From: Pelotomaculum sp. PtaB.Bin104
GTDB taxonomy: Bacteria; Bacillota; Desulfotomaculia; Desulfotomaculales; Pelotomaculaceae
DNA length: 64,000 nucleotides
NCBI GenBank assembly: GCA_002067205.1
Contig: MVQL01000241.1
Location: 1-64,000 of the forward strand
Reading direction: 5' to 3'
Every line of letters starts with the position of its first letter. Position 1 is the stretch's first letter. Shown in pieces: positions 44,490 to 52,770 of the stretch. The notes beneath the pieces are model-generated. The model did no database searches and had not been told where the DNA came from. It saw only the letters and a program-made list of their open reading frames with translations. The translations under genes and the position numbers were made by a program.

Positions 44490-44723
44490 TTAGGATAAAA
44501 GCTTCTCTAGTTCACTCCTGTTGAAACCAACAACGACCTGGTCACCGGCAGTTATCGTTGGTACAGCCATGCGCCCGGTCTTCTTAATCATGTCATCTCT
44601 TGCGCGCACATCCTCAGCCACATTAATTTCCTTATAATGTACACCTTTTTGTGAGAGAAACTCCTTCACGTGGTTGCAATGTGGTCAAGTGGGTGTTGTG
44701 TAAAGTGTTACGACCTGTTCCAT
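44490..44723 (-). CDS. glutaredoxin-like selenoprotein with UGA-encoded Sec (UxxC)
   Basis: Read on the minus strand from ATG 44723, 78 codons reach TAA with a single in-frame TGA at codon 13 (44685-44687). The product starts MEQVVTLYTTPTUPHCNHV: the redox motif CxxC appears as U13PHC16. Downstream parts are normal for a glutaredoxin: KEINVAEDVRARDDM, the cis-proline segment RMAVPTI, and the glutathione-side GFNRSELEKLL. AGGAGG lies 8 bases before the ATG. A stem-loop starting 18 bases after the UGA triplet's first base (44651-44669: GUGA-AG-GAG-UUU-CUC-UCAC) could be the SECIS element. Without selenocysteine insertion the product would be a 12-residue peptide. Confidence 0.85.
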
Positions 44724-44976
44724 GTTTATTTTCCTCCTGAATTTTTTCTTAGTTTGAGAAAATGTGATCAGAAGTATACTATAACATTCCTGACAATTGC
44801 TGTTTACCGGAAATTATTCTGGTGTTCTTAATTTCAAGAATAAATTGAAGTCAAGGACGCCGGTTTTTTGTATGCAACTCCAGTAACCTATTCAATTTCA
44901 TCCCATATAATGCTATAAACGACGGTAGTGGCGGTGTACAATGACAGCTTAGCAGTGGCTGAAGAGAGGTAGAACA

Positions 44977-46395
44977 GTGAAAAGTAAGGCTGAGCCGGTT
45001 TTAATTATTGGCGCCGGGGTAGCAGGGGGGATCGTGGCCGATGTCCTTGGCAACAGCCGGAGCGGTGAATTAAAACCAATTGGATTTGTAGATGATGATT
45101 CCAATAAGCAAAAGCAAATACTGCATGGTTTACCAGTTCTGGGGGCCATTGAACACATTCCTGTGCTTGTTAAACGATATTGTATAAAAAAGATTATCAT
45201 TGCCATACCTTCAGCTTCGGGGCAGGTTATCGGCCGGATCATTGAAAGATGTCATCAGACAGAGGCACATTTAAAAATCCTGCCTGGTTTTTATGACTTC
45301 ATCACAGGAAAAATAAAAACTACCAATATCCGGGATATAGAGGTAGATGACCTTCTGGGACGGGAGCCTGTATCCCTGGATGTGGAGCAAATAGCCGGAT
45401 ATTTGACCAACCGGAAGGTGCTGGTGACCGGCGCCGGCGGCTCTATCGGCGCCGAACTGAGTCGCCAGGTTGCCAAATTCTCACCCGGTCAGTTGATTTT
45501 GCTGGGCCGCGGAGAAAACAGTATTTATGAAATTGAGCTTGAGTTACGGGATAATTTCCCCGGCTTAAATCTTAAGTCTGAGATTGGGGATATCAAAGAT
45601 CGGGTTCGTATGGACCTAATCTTTAACAGATACAAGCCAAACGTTGTATTTCACGCTGCTGCCCACAAGCATGTTCCATTAATGGAACGATGCCCGGACG
45701 AAGCTGTGAAAAATAATATTTTAGGAACAAAGAACGTGGCCGAATCGGCCAGCCGGGCAGGCGCCAGTATTTTTATCCTGATCTCCTCTGATAAAGCGGT
45801 AAAACCTACCAGTATTATGGGGGCTACAAAGCGTGTGGCGGAAATGGTCATTTTGCATATGAACAACAGGGGGGGAACGCGTTTTGCCGCTGTTCGTTTT
45901 GGTAACGTTTTAGGCAGCCGCGGCAGTGTTATTCCATTGTTTAAAAGGCAAATAGCCAGGCGTGGCCCTATTACCATAACCCACCCGGATATGGAGCGTT
46001 ATTTTATGACTACTGTTGAGGCAGTGCAGTTGGTGATCCAGGCAGGCGCCATAGCTGGAGGCGGAGAGATATTCATATTAGATATGGGACAGCCGGTTAA
46101 AATACTTGATCTGGCCAAAAATCTGATTAGGCTATCAGGTTTTAAGTCAGAAACAGATATTCCGATCCGGTTTACCGGAATCCGTCCAGGTGAGAAACTG
46201 GTTGAGCAGTTGACAAGTAAAAATGAAGACATTATCTCTACCGGGCACGAACGGATTTTTGCCGTATCTGGAAGTGAGCAAGACCTAAACCTATTGGAAG
46301 CCTCTCTTAACATTCTGGAAAGCCCAAGTTTTTCTTTCCAGGAACAAGAAACAATAACTTTACTGCGAAATTTAATTCCTGATTTTAGAAAATAA
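44977..46395 (+). CDS. PglF/WbpM/CapD-type nucleotide-sugar 4,6-dehydratase, soluble form
   Basis: It probably converts UDP-GlcNAc to a 4-keto-6-deoxy sugar, the first step to diaminated or deoxy sugars of surface glycans. A CoA-binding-like domain (residues 5-130, GAGVAGGIVADVLG) precedes the extended SDR domain with VLVTGAGGSIGAELSRQV. The active site reads SSDKAVKPTSIMGATKR, with Met in place of the usual SDR tyrosine as in PglF/WbpM. The N-terminal membrane spans of the long WbpM form are absent. GTG 44977 follows GAGAGGTAG. It is the first gene of the polysaccharide locus. Confidence 0.87.
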   Translation: MKSKAEPVLIIGAGVAGGIVADVLGNSRSGELKPIGFVDDDSNKQKQILHGLPVLGAIEHIPVLVKRYCIKKIIIAIPSASGQVIGRIIERCHQTEAHLKILPGFYDFITGKIKTTNIRDIEVDDLLGREPVSLDVEQIAGYLTNRKVLVTGAGGSIGAELSRQVAKFSPGQLILLGRGENSIYEIELELRDNFPGLNLKSEIGDIKDRVRMDLIFNRYKPNVVFHAAAHKHVPLMERCPDEAVKNNILGTKNVAESASRAGASIFILISSDKAVKPTSIMGATKRVAEMVILHMNNRGGTRFAAVRFGNVLGSRGSVIPLFKRQIARRGPITITHPDMERYFMTTVEAVQLVIQAGAIAGGGEIFILDMGQPVKILDLAKNLIRLSGFKSETDIPIRFTGIRPGEKLVEQLTSKNEDIISTGHERIFAVSGSEQDLNLLEASLNILESPSFSFQEQETITLLRNLIPDFRK

Positions 46396-46418
46396 CCGCT
46401 CAGGATGGTGTCTTCCGG

Positions 46419-47765
46419 ATGACAATATTAAAAGAGCAAGAGGAACATCTAGCAAACATTTTAAAAGAAAAGATTTATCAGCGATCGGCAAAAGTAGCGG
46501 TAATCGGCCTTGGTTATGTTGGTTTGCCAATGGCCGTTGAACAGGCTAAAATTGGATTTTCAGTGATGGGAATAGATCAGGATCTAACAAAAGTAGAACA
46601 GGTAAACAAAGGGAAAAGCTATATCCGGGACGTTCCTGAAGATATTCTGAAACCCCTTGTGGAAAATGGAAACTTGAGCGCATATCACCGTTTTGATCTG
46701 CTTATGCAAGCGGATATTGTCATTATTTGTGTTCCGACCCCATTAAAACCGATGAATCAACCGGACCTTTCTTTTGTGCTATCAGCAACCAGAGAAGTAG
46801 CCAATCAAATCAATCCCGGACAGTTAATTTGCCTGGAAAGCACCACTTTTCCGGGCACAACCCAGGAAGTGATCCTGCCCATCCTGGAGGCTACCGGTCT
46901 CTCCGCAGGGAAGGACTTCTTTTTAGCTTTTTCACCGGAAAGGGTTGACCCCGGTAACAAGAACTATACCACCAAGGATATTTCAAAAGTGATCGGAGGG
47001 GTCACTCCACTGTGCCGAGATGTTGCAGGTGCTTTTTACAGTCAGAGTTTGAAGGGCGTGGTACCGGTATCTTCTCCCGCCGCCGCGGAAATGACCAAGA
47101 TTTTTGAAAACACCTACCGGTCTGTCAACATTGCCCTCGTTAACGAGTTTATGATCCTGTGTGACCGGATGGGTCTTGATATATGGGAAGTTGTGGATGC
47201 TGCAGCTACCAAGCCCTTTGGCATTCAAACCTTTTACCCCGGCCCCGGGGTGGGGGGGCATTGTATACCCATTGATCCCGTTTATCTGGCATGGAAAGCA
47301 AAAGGTTATGATTTTTACACCCGTTTTATTGATCTCGCAGTAGAAATAAATACACACGTGTCAGAGTATGTTGTGCAAAAATTAATTAACCTACTGAATA
47401 AACACAAAAAATGTTTGAATGGAGCGAGGATCCTAATCCTTGGTGTTGCTTATAAAAAAGATATTGACGACGTAAGAGAATCCCCGGCATTGAAAATTAT
47501 AAACTATCTTCAAGAAAAACAGGCTGAAGTTGTTTACCATGACCCTTATGTGCCAAAGTTTCGGCTGACAGGTGAACAGGAAAGATATATGCAAAGCTTG
47601 GTTCTAACAGAGGAGGAAATAGCCAGGGCAGATTGTGTGTTAATTGTCACTGATCACTCTAACGTTGACTATCAATGGGTTGCGAACCATGCCAGGTTTG
47701 TTTTAGACACGCGTAATGCGACCAAAAATGTACAGAGAGGGAAAGATAAAATAACAAAAATTTAA
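46419..47765 (+). CDS. wecC: nucleotide sugar dehydrogenase, WecC-like
   Basis: It oxidises a UDP-N-acetylhexosamine (UDP-ManNAc in WecC) to the uronic acid, using two NAD+. The Rossmann motif VIGLGYVGLPMAVEQAKIG is at residue 28 on. The catalytic cysteine is in GPGVGGHCIPIDP, and the C-terminal UDP-binding part ends with ILGVAYKKDIDDVRESPA. Length 448 aa is typical. It starts 23 bases after the dehydratase and probably acts in the same pathway. The exact sugar is inferred. Confidence 0.87.
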   Translation: MTILKEQEEHLANILKEKIYQRSAKVAVIGLGYVGLPMAVEQAKIGFSVMGIDQDLTKVEQVNKGKSYIRDVPEDILKPLVENGNLSAYHRFDLLMQADIVIICVPTPLKPMNQPDLSFVLSATREVANQINPGQLICLESTTFPGTTQEVILPILEATGLSAGKDFFLAFSPERVDPGNKNYTTKDISKVIGGVTPLCRDVAGAFYSQSLKGVVPVSSPAAAEMTKIFENTYRSVNIALVNEFMILCDRMGLDIWEVVDAAATKPFGIQTFYPGPGVGGHCIPIDPVYLAWKAKGYDFYTRFIDLAVEINTHVSEYVVQKLINLLNKHKKCLNGARILILGVAYKKDIDDVRESPALKIINYLQEKQAEVVYHDPYVPKFRLTGEQERYMQSLVLTEEEIARADCVLIVTDHSNVDYQWVANHARFVLDTRNATKNVQRGKDKITKI

Positions 47766-47780
47766 AAAGGAGGTAACACT

Positions 47781-49088
47781 ATCAAACTTTTTGTTTTATT
47801 TTTAATATTGATCGGGATTATATCCGGCATTCTTACGGCCGGGAATATGCTAATAATACCGCTTTTCTTGATATTTAGCGCAGCTATACTATTTTTAGCC
47901 GGAGTACATCAGATTCCGGCATCCGATAGAAAATTTTTATTCAGATTGGCGCTGGGCGCGCTGTTAATCAGGTTGCTCTTTATCGTGGCGACAAACAGCT
48001 TTGATACAGCTTTTATTAAATACATTAAAACTTCAGATGCGCTTTATTATGAATACATGGGCCGATTGATTTCCGATGCCTGGCATGATGGCAGAAGTGT
48101 GTTAATAACTAAAGCGAACTACGGTTATTACTACTGGAACGGATTTTTTTATTATCTTGTTGGATTTAAACCGGATCTGATCCGTGTATTAAATAGCATT
48201 GCTGCTGTTTGTATAGGGTTTAACGTGTACTTTATATCCCTGAAGCTAAGCGGAGCAAAAGCAGCAAAAATAAGTTTTATTCTTGCTGCATATTTCCCAT
48301 CCTCAATTCTCTGGTCGTCTTTAAATTTGAAGGATAGCTTGATTATTTTTTTAATTACACTGCTCGTTAAACATAACCTTGAGCTGATGGAAAAGTTTAA
48401 GTTAGGAAAAGTAATATTTATGTCCCTGCTGATGATGGCGTTGGTCTCGCTCCGGTTTTACGCAGGGATATTGCTGGCTATTTGTATCACCATTTCGTAT
48501 GTTTTCACTGCCACAAAGTTTCTTTTGTGGCAAAGGCTCATTTATACTGTGGCCATCTTTTTAATTGCCGGTTTGGCTATGCAACAAATGGGATACGGGT
48601 TTCTGGGAGCGGATTATGTTTTCAACCAGAGTATTGAAACTATCGGAGAGCAGCATCAAAAAGGAGCTTATGGTGAAGCTGCCTTTGCCGGAGATGTTAC
48701 TTTTGATTCTTATTCTGACGCTCTAAAGTACTTACCAGTTGGGATATTTTATTTTCTTTTTGCACCATTGCCATGGCAATCCATTGGCGCCATACGGATC
48801 ATTGCGATACCAGAGATGATATTCTTATATTTCCTATACAGCTACTTTATTACAGGGGCAGGGCATCTCTGGCGGGCACAGCGTGGCGCTTGTTTGTTCT
48901 TGTTGCTTGTAATTATATTCTTCGGTTTAATTTATAGCCTAGGCTCTTCCAATATAGGCGGTCTTTATCGAGTTCGCCTGCAAGTAATAATGGTAGCTTT
49001 TATTATCATTAGTGAAGGCATGCAAAGGAGCTGGGCTTTGACAAGATTATTCGGCCGCCTGGGTAAAAGTAAATCTATTCCGGACTAG
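47781..49088 (+). CDS. multi-spanning membrane protein of the polysaccharide locus
   Basis: About ten hydrophobic spans, with a conserved-looking extracytoplasmic loop SDALYYEYMGRLISDAWHDG between the second and third. The pattern resembles GT39-type or O-antigen polymerase-like (Wzy) proteins, but no catalytic motif settles it. The start is odd: AAGGAGG lies exactly 7 bases before ATC 47781, and no ATG, GTG or TTG occurs at a workable distance. The next in-frame TTG is at 47808, 34 bases from the ribosome binding site. An AUC start, or a recently mutated ATG, is therefore likely. Confidence 0.75.
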   Translation: MKLFVLFLILIGIISGILTAGNMLIIPLFLIFSAAILFLAGVHQIPASDRKFLFRLALGALLIRLLFIVATNSFDTAFIKYIKTSDALYYEYMGRLISDAWHDGRSVLITKANYGYYYWNGFFYYLVGFKPDLIRVLNSIAAVCIGFNVYFISLKLSGAKAAKISFILAAYFPSSILWSSLNLKDSLIIFLITLLVKHNLELMEKFKLGKVIFMSLLMMALVSLRFYAGILLAICITISYVFTATKFLLWQRLIYTVAIFLIAGLAMQQMGYGFLGADYVFNQSIETIGEQHQKGAYGEAAFAGDVTFDSYSDALKYLPVGIFYFLFAPLPWQSIGAIRIIAIPEMIFLYFLYSYFITGAGHLWRAQRGACLFLLLVIIFFGLIYSLGSSNIGGLYRVRLQVIMVAFIIISEGMQRSWALTRLFGRLGKSKSIPD

Positions 49089-49297
49089 CACCGAGAAACC
49101 AAAGTCTATACACTCAAATTCTCTTTCTAAAGTTTTGTTTTTTTGAACCTTTGCGACAAAGCACATTATGAATAAGACTAGTACCATTGTAAACCGCAGT
49201 AGTTTACTAAAAAAAGAATCGGTTGAATTGATAATTTACCTTTTTGATTATTACCTATCGGTACTAACTATTGGTGAAGAAGTGGAGGCAAGCAGAG

Positions 49298-50410
49298 TTG
49301 AAAGTACTGTTTCTCCCGACGGCATCGTTAAATGATCCGGCCAGCCGGTATAGGGTTTACCAGTACCTGGATTACCTGCGCGGGCAGGGGATTGTTTCTG
49401 ATTGTAAGGCAGGTATATCTGATTCTATTTATGCCAGGTATGCTCCTAATAAAGGTTTTTGGGCCAAGTTGATTTTTTTTGGGCTCAGGACGCTATCCCG
49501 CATTCTAGCCGTATTCATGATTTGGCGCTACAATGTAATTTTTATTCAACGACTGGCGCTGCCGCACGTTTACCCTTTTCCTGAAATGCTTATCTGTATG
49601 GTTGCCGGGTTGCTGGGCAAAAGAACTATTTTTGATTTTGACGATGCCATTTTTACAACGTACCGCCATCGCAAAAGAACTTTGGCAGAAAAATTCACTG
49701 ATACTAACAGGGTGGCCAGGATAGTAGCCCGGTGCGACGCGGTAATTGCCGGTAACTCTTACCTGGCCGCCTACGCCAGTACTTATAACAATAATGTGGT
49801 AATTATTCCGACAACTATTGATCTGGCCAGATACCCGGTGAAGCAGATTGCGGACAAAAAACCGGGTGAACCATATGTGGTAGGCTGGATTGGCACACCT
49901 AGTTCATTGCCCTACCTAAATATATTGAAATCCGTTTTCCAAGAAGTTGCCGGAAGGTACAAAATTATAGTCAAAATTATTGGTGGACAGAATTATGATT
50001 GCCCCGGGGTCCAGGTAGATTATCGATCATGGTCTCTGCAAAATGAAGTAAGCCAGATTCTTACCTTTGACATTGGAGTAATGCCCCTTACCGATTATGA
50101 ATATGACCGTGGGAAGTGTGGGTTGAAACTTCTCCAGTACATGGCCGCAGGAATTCCCGCGGTAGCCTCACCGGTTGGTGTAAATAATGAAATCTTAACT
50201 GATGGAGTAAATGGTTATCTGGCCAGGTCTTTTGATGAATGGGCAGAAAAAATCTGCAGCTTAATCCAATCAACCCAACTGTGCCGGGATATGGGCTGGC
50301 GGGGCAGGGAAACAGTTGAGCAGCGTTATTCAATCGAGGCTAACTTACCTAAGTTAATAAAAGTCATCTTAGCATCACATAGCACATCAGGTATGGGAGA
50401 GACTAATTAA
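49298..50410 (+). CDS. glycosyltransferase, GT-B fold (GT4-like)
   Basis: A 370-aa GT-B enzyme transferring a sugar from a nucleotide donor during surface-glycan assembly. The N-terminal domain ends with KRTIFDFDDAIFTTYRHRK, typical of this subfamily. The C-terminal donor domain contains VVGWIGTPSSLPYL and CGLKLLQYMAAGIPAVASPVG, the E/G-rich nucleotide-sugar site. TTG 49298 lies 9 bases after GGAGG; a TTG at 49271 would place that box inside the gene. Donor and acceptor are unknown. Confidence 0.82.
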   Translation: MKVLFLPTASLNDPASRYRVYQYLDYLRGQGIVSDCKAGISDSIYARYAPNKGFWAKLIFFGLRTLSRILAVFMIWRYNVIFIQRLALPHVYPFPEMLICMVAGLLGKRTIFDFDDAIFTTYRHRKRTLAEKFTDTNRVARIVARCDAVIAGNSYLAAYASTYNNNVVIIPTTIDLARYPVKQIADKKPGEPYVVGWIGTPSSLPYLNILKSVFQEVAGRYKIIVKIIGGQNYDCPGVQVDYRSWSLQNEVSQILTFDIGVMPLTDYEYDRGKCGLKLLQYMAAGIPAVASPVGVNNEILTDGVNGYLARSFDEWAEKICSLIQSTQLCRDMGWRGRETVEQRYSIEANLPKLIKVILASHSTSGMGETN

Positions 50411-51514
50411 ATGTACGATTTTTTGATAGTCGGAGCCGGTTTTGCCGGTTGTACATTGGCAGAAAGACTAGCAGCAGGTTTAAATAAAAAAGTCCTATTA
50501 GTTGACAAACGAAATCATATTGGCGGCAATGCATATGATTATTATAACAAGGATGGTATTTTAGTTCACCAGTATGGTCCACATATTTTTCATACAAATA
50601 TTAAAAGAGTTTGGAATTATCTTTCACTTTTTACAGATTGGCATTATTACCAGCACCGGGTATTATCTCATGTAGATGGATTGAAAGTGCCTTTTCCCAT
50701 TAACTTAGATACAGTAAATATGCTTTTTGGCCAACAAATCTCGGTATTTGACTTGATAGATTATTTTAATAAGGTTGTACATGATGCAGGGGTTAAGGAA
50801 ATTAAAAATGCCAGGGATATGGCAGTTAGTCGTGTTGGGAACGAACTTTACAACAAGTTTTTTAAAAATTATACAAAAAAACAATGGGCTTTATTATCTG
50901 AAGAGTTAGCTCCTGAAGTAACTGCACGGATTCCGTTGAGGATAAACAGAGATCCCCGGTATTTTGTCGATCCTTACCAGGGTGTACCTAGGTATGGTTA
51001 TACATGGATGTTTCAGAGAATGGTGGCAGACCCAAATATTCATTTATTATTAAATGCAGATTATAAAAAAATTCTTAATGAGGTAAAATTCGACCGTATG
51101 ATATACACAGGCCCCATAGATTACTTCTTTGATTATATTCATGGGAGATTGCCCTACCGTAGCCTCGATTTTGAGTTTCAGACTCTACATGTGGAACAGT
51201 TTCAAGAAGTGGGTACAATAAACTATCCCAATGATTACGACTTCACCCGGATTACTGAATTTAAACATTTAACAGGTCAAAAACATCCATGGACTACTAT
51301 TATATATGAATACCCAGTAGAAGGAGGTGAACCTTTTTACCCAATTCCCAAAGCAGAAAACAAAGAACTTTTTAATAAATATAAATCTGAGGCACAAAAA
51401 TTAAAAAGTATTTATTTTGTGGGGCGGCTGGCTGAGTATTGCTACTACAATATGGACCTTGTTATTGAGCGGGCATTGGAAGTTTTTGATGAAATTATAA
51501 AGGAGAAGATATGA
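50411..51514 (+). CDS. glf: UDP-galactopyranose mutase
   Basis: Glf interconverts UDP-galactopyranose and UDP-galactofuranose through a flavin-sugar adduct. The FAD motif IVGAGFAGCTLAERLA, the RNHIGGNAYDY segment, HQYGPHIFHT and the C-terminal FVGRLAEYCYYNMDLV are all present at normal length (367 aa). It implies a galactofuranose-containing polysaccharide. It overlaps the next glycosyltransferase by 4 bases. Base composition is clearly more A+T-rich than the core genes, suggesting transfer. Confidence 0.95.
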   Translation: MYDFLIVGAGFAGCTLAERLAAGLNKKVLLVDKRNHIGGNAYDYYNKDGILVHQYGPHIFHTNIKRVWNYLSLFTDWHYYQHRVLSHVDGLKVPFPINLDTVNMLFGQQISVFDLIDYFNKVVHDAGVKEIKNARDMAVSRVGNELYNKFFKNYTKKQWALLSEELAPEVTARIPLRINRDPRYFVDPYQGVPRYGYTWMFQRMVADPNIHLLLNADYKKILNEVKFDRMIYTGPIDYFFDYIHGRLPYRSLDFEFQTLHVEQFQEVGTINYPNDYDFTRITEFKHLTGQKHPWTTIIYEYPVEGGEPFYPIPKAENKELFNKYKSEAQKLKSIYFVGRLAEYCYYNMDLVIERALEVFDEIIKEKI

Positions 51515-52239
51515 TGTGTTGCTCCAACAAAATCGCTGCAGTTGTGGTAACGTATAATCGTAAAAAGTTATTAGGTGAATGCTTGCAATCATTATTAAAA
51601 CAAACTAGTCCGTTAGATTGTATAATTGTAGTTGATAATGCCAGTACGGATGGAACAGCTGAATTCCTAAAAGAAAATAATTACTTCGACAATCCAATAA
51701 TTAATTACGTCCTTATTCCTGAAAATACAGGCGGGGCCGGAGGTTTTCATGCAGGGGTAAGACTGGGATATGAGAAAGGATTCGAGTGGCTTTGGCTCAT
51801 GGATGATGACGCAGAGCCAAAAGAAGATGCATTAGAAAAAATGGAGCCATATTTCAAAGAAAGTAATATTAGCGCTTTAGCTAATTTAAAAGTTGATAAT
51901 AAAGGAAACATACTTTATAAATATAGAGGATATTTCTTTTTTGAAGATGTTTTTAAACATATTGTCAAACCAATTAAAGATAATGAAATTAAAGATTTAA
52001 AATATATAGAAATAGATCATGCTTCTTTTGTAGGCATTTTAATAAATAGAAAAGCTATTGAAATGATTGGTTTTCCAAAAAGAGAATTTTTTATACATTA
52101 TGATGATCTTGAATACTGTATCAGACTAAGGCAGGTAGGTAAAATATTACTTATTTGTGACAGTATTATCATTCATAAAGAAGAACTTAAAAAAGATTTG
52201 ATTGAAAAAAAATATTTTGGTTTATGTCTAAGAGGATGA
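51511..52239 (+). CDS. GT2 glycosyltransferase, N-terminal part of a frameshifted gene
   Basis: A family 2 glycosyltransferase similar to galactofuranosyltransferases. It has AAVVVTYNRKKLLGECLQSLL, the nucleotide site VDNASTDGTAEFL, NTGGAGGFHAGVR and the DxD region WLWLMDDDAEP, with the acceptor-side motif FFIHYDDLEYCIRL. The frame ends soon after an eight-A run (52205-52212), where a homolog would continue. The missing C-terminal part is in the -1 frame at 52224-52499. Coupling to glf fits a galactofuranosyl transfer role. The full product would need slippage or a corrected sequence. Confidence 0.82.
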   Translation: MMCCSNKIAAVVVTYNRKKLLGECLQSLLKQTSPLDCIIVVDNASTDGTAEFLKENNYFDNPIINYVLIPENTGGAGGFHAGVRLGYEKGFEWLWLMDDDAEPKEDALEKMEPYFKESNISALANLKVDNKGNILYKYRGYFFFEDVFKHIVKPIKDNEIKDLKYIEIDHASFVGILINRKAIEMIGFPKREFFIHYDDLEYCIRLRQVGKILLICDSIIIHKEELKKDLIEKKYFGLCLRG

Positions 52240-52499
52240 GCTATGATAAATTGTGGTTAAAATATTACGGAACCAGGAATTTGGTTTTCCTGGGAAAAAG
52301 ATACTCAACTAAAAAGTTTCACTTTTATACTAATGCAATTAAAATATATTTAAAGTTATTAGCCGGTATTGTTTTGTTTGACGATAATAAGATGAAACGT
52401 ATTAATTTTTTTACCAAAGCCTTAATAGATGGCTTTACTCAAAAATTTGACAACAATAAACCCAGGAAAATTTTATACAAGGGTAGTAGTGTTCCATAA
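52224..52499 (+). CDS. C-terminal part of the frameshifted GT2 glycosyltransferase
   Basis: This frame lacks a ribosome binding site and overlaps the preceding frame by 16 bases. Its content, YDKLWLKYYGTRNLVFLGKRY with a basic, partly hydrophobic tail, is what follows the catalytic domain in GT2 galactofuranosyltransferase-like proteins. A -1 shift in AAAAAAAA (52205-52212) would join IEKK to IFWFMSKRMSYDK. It may be an indel (biological or sequencing) or programmed slippage. Confidence 0.65.
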   Translation: MSKRMSYDKLWLKYYGTRNLVFLGKRYSTKKFHFYTNAIKIYLKLLAGIVLFDDNKMKRINFFTKALIDGFTQKFDNNKPRKILYKGSSVP

Positions 52500-52556
52500 A
52501 AAAAGTTAGTTATGGAAAAACACAAATTGAAAAGTCAACGCTCTTTTATGGAGATT

Positions 52557-52584
52557 AAAAAGCCGGAAGATAATCCGGCTTTTT
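52557..52584. terminator. bidirectional Rho-independent terminator
   Basis: AAAAAGCCGGA/TCCGGCTTTTT, 11 bp with a 6-base loop. It ends the glf-GT2 transcript on the plus strand and can end the rml transcript from the other side. Confidence 0.85.
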
Positions 52585-52591
52585 ACGTGAT

Positions 52592-52660
52592 GTGCGCCCG
52601 TAGTCGTTAGCTTAAGGCAAGGGTGTCCGTCGCGAGGCGGAATCTGAAGGAAGCCAGCGG
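52592..52660 (+). mobile_element. remnant of a group IIC intron (5' end / domain I)
   Basis: The fragment opens with the intron 5' boundary GTGCGCCCG. After a short missing part it continues with the conserved class C domain I text, read in pieces: GTTAGCTTAAGGCAAGGGTG, TCCGTCGCGAGGCGG, AATCTGAAGGAAGC. It breaks off near 52660, with no maturase gene or domain V. It starts 7 bases after a terminator stem, which is the known insertion preference of group IIC introns. Confidence 0.8.
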
Positions 52661-52770
52661 AAAAAGCATTTTCCCCAATGACGAGGCACTGATGAAAATG
52701 CCTCAAAAAACCCTTTCTCTCCTTTATTGCTTGGTCGCTGAACTAAATCGTTATTTTATCATGCAACCAC

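Noticed and set aside
44671-44700. Treating the TGA in the glutaredoxin frame as a pseudogene-making stop
   Set aside because: All other codons, the ribosome binding site and the length are intact, and the TGA replaces precisely the redox cysteine; selenocysteine is the simpler reading.
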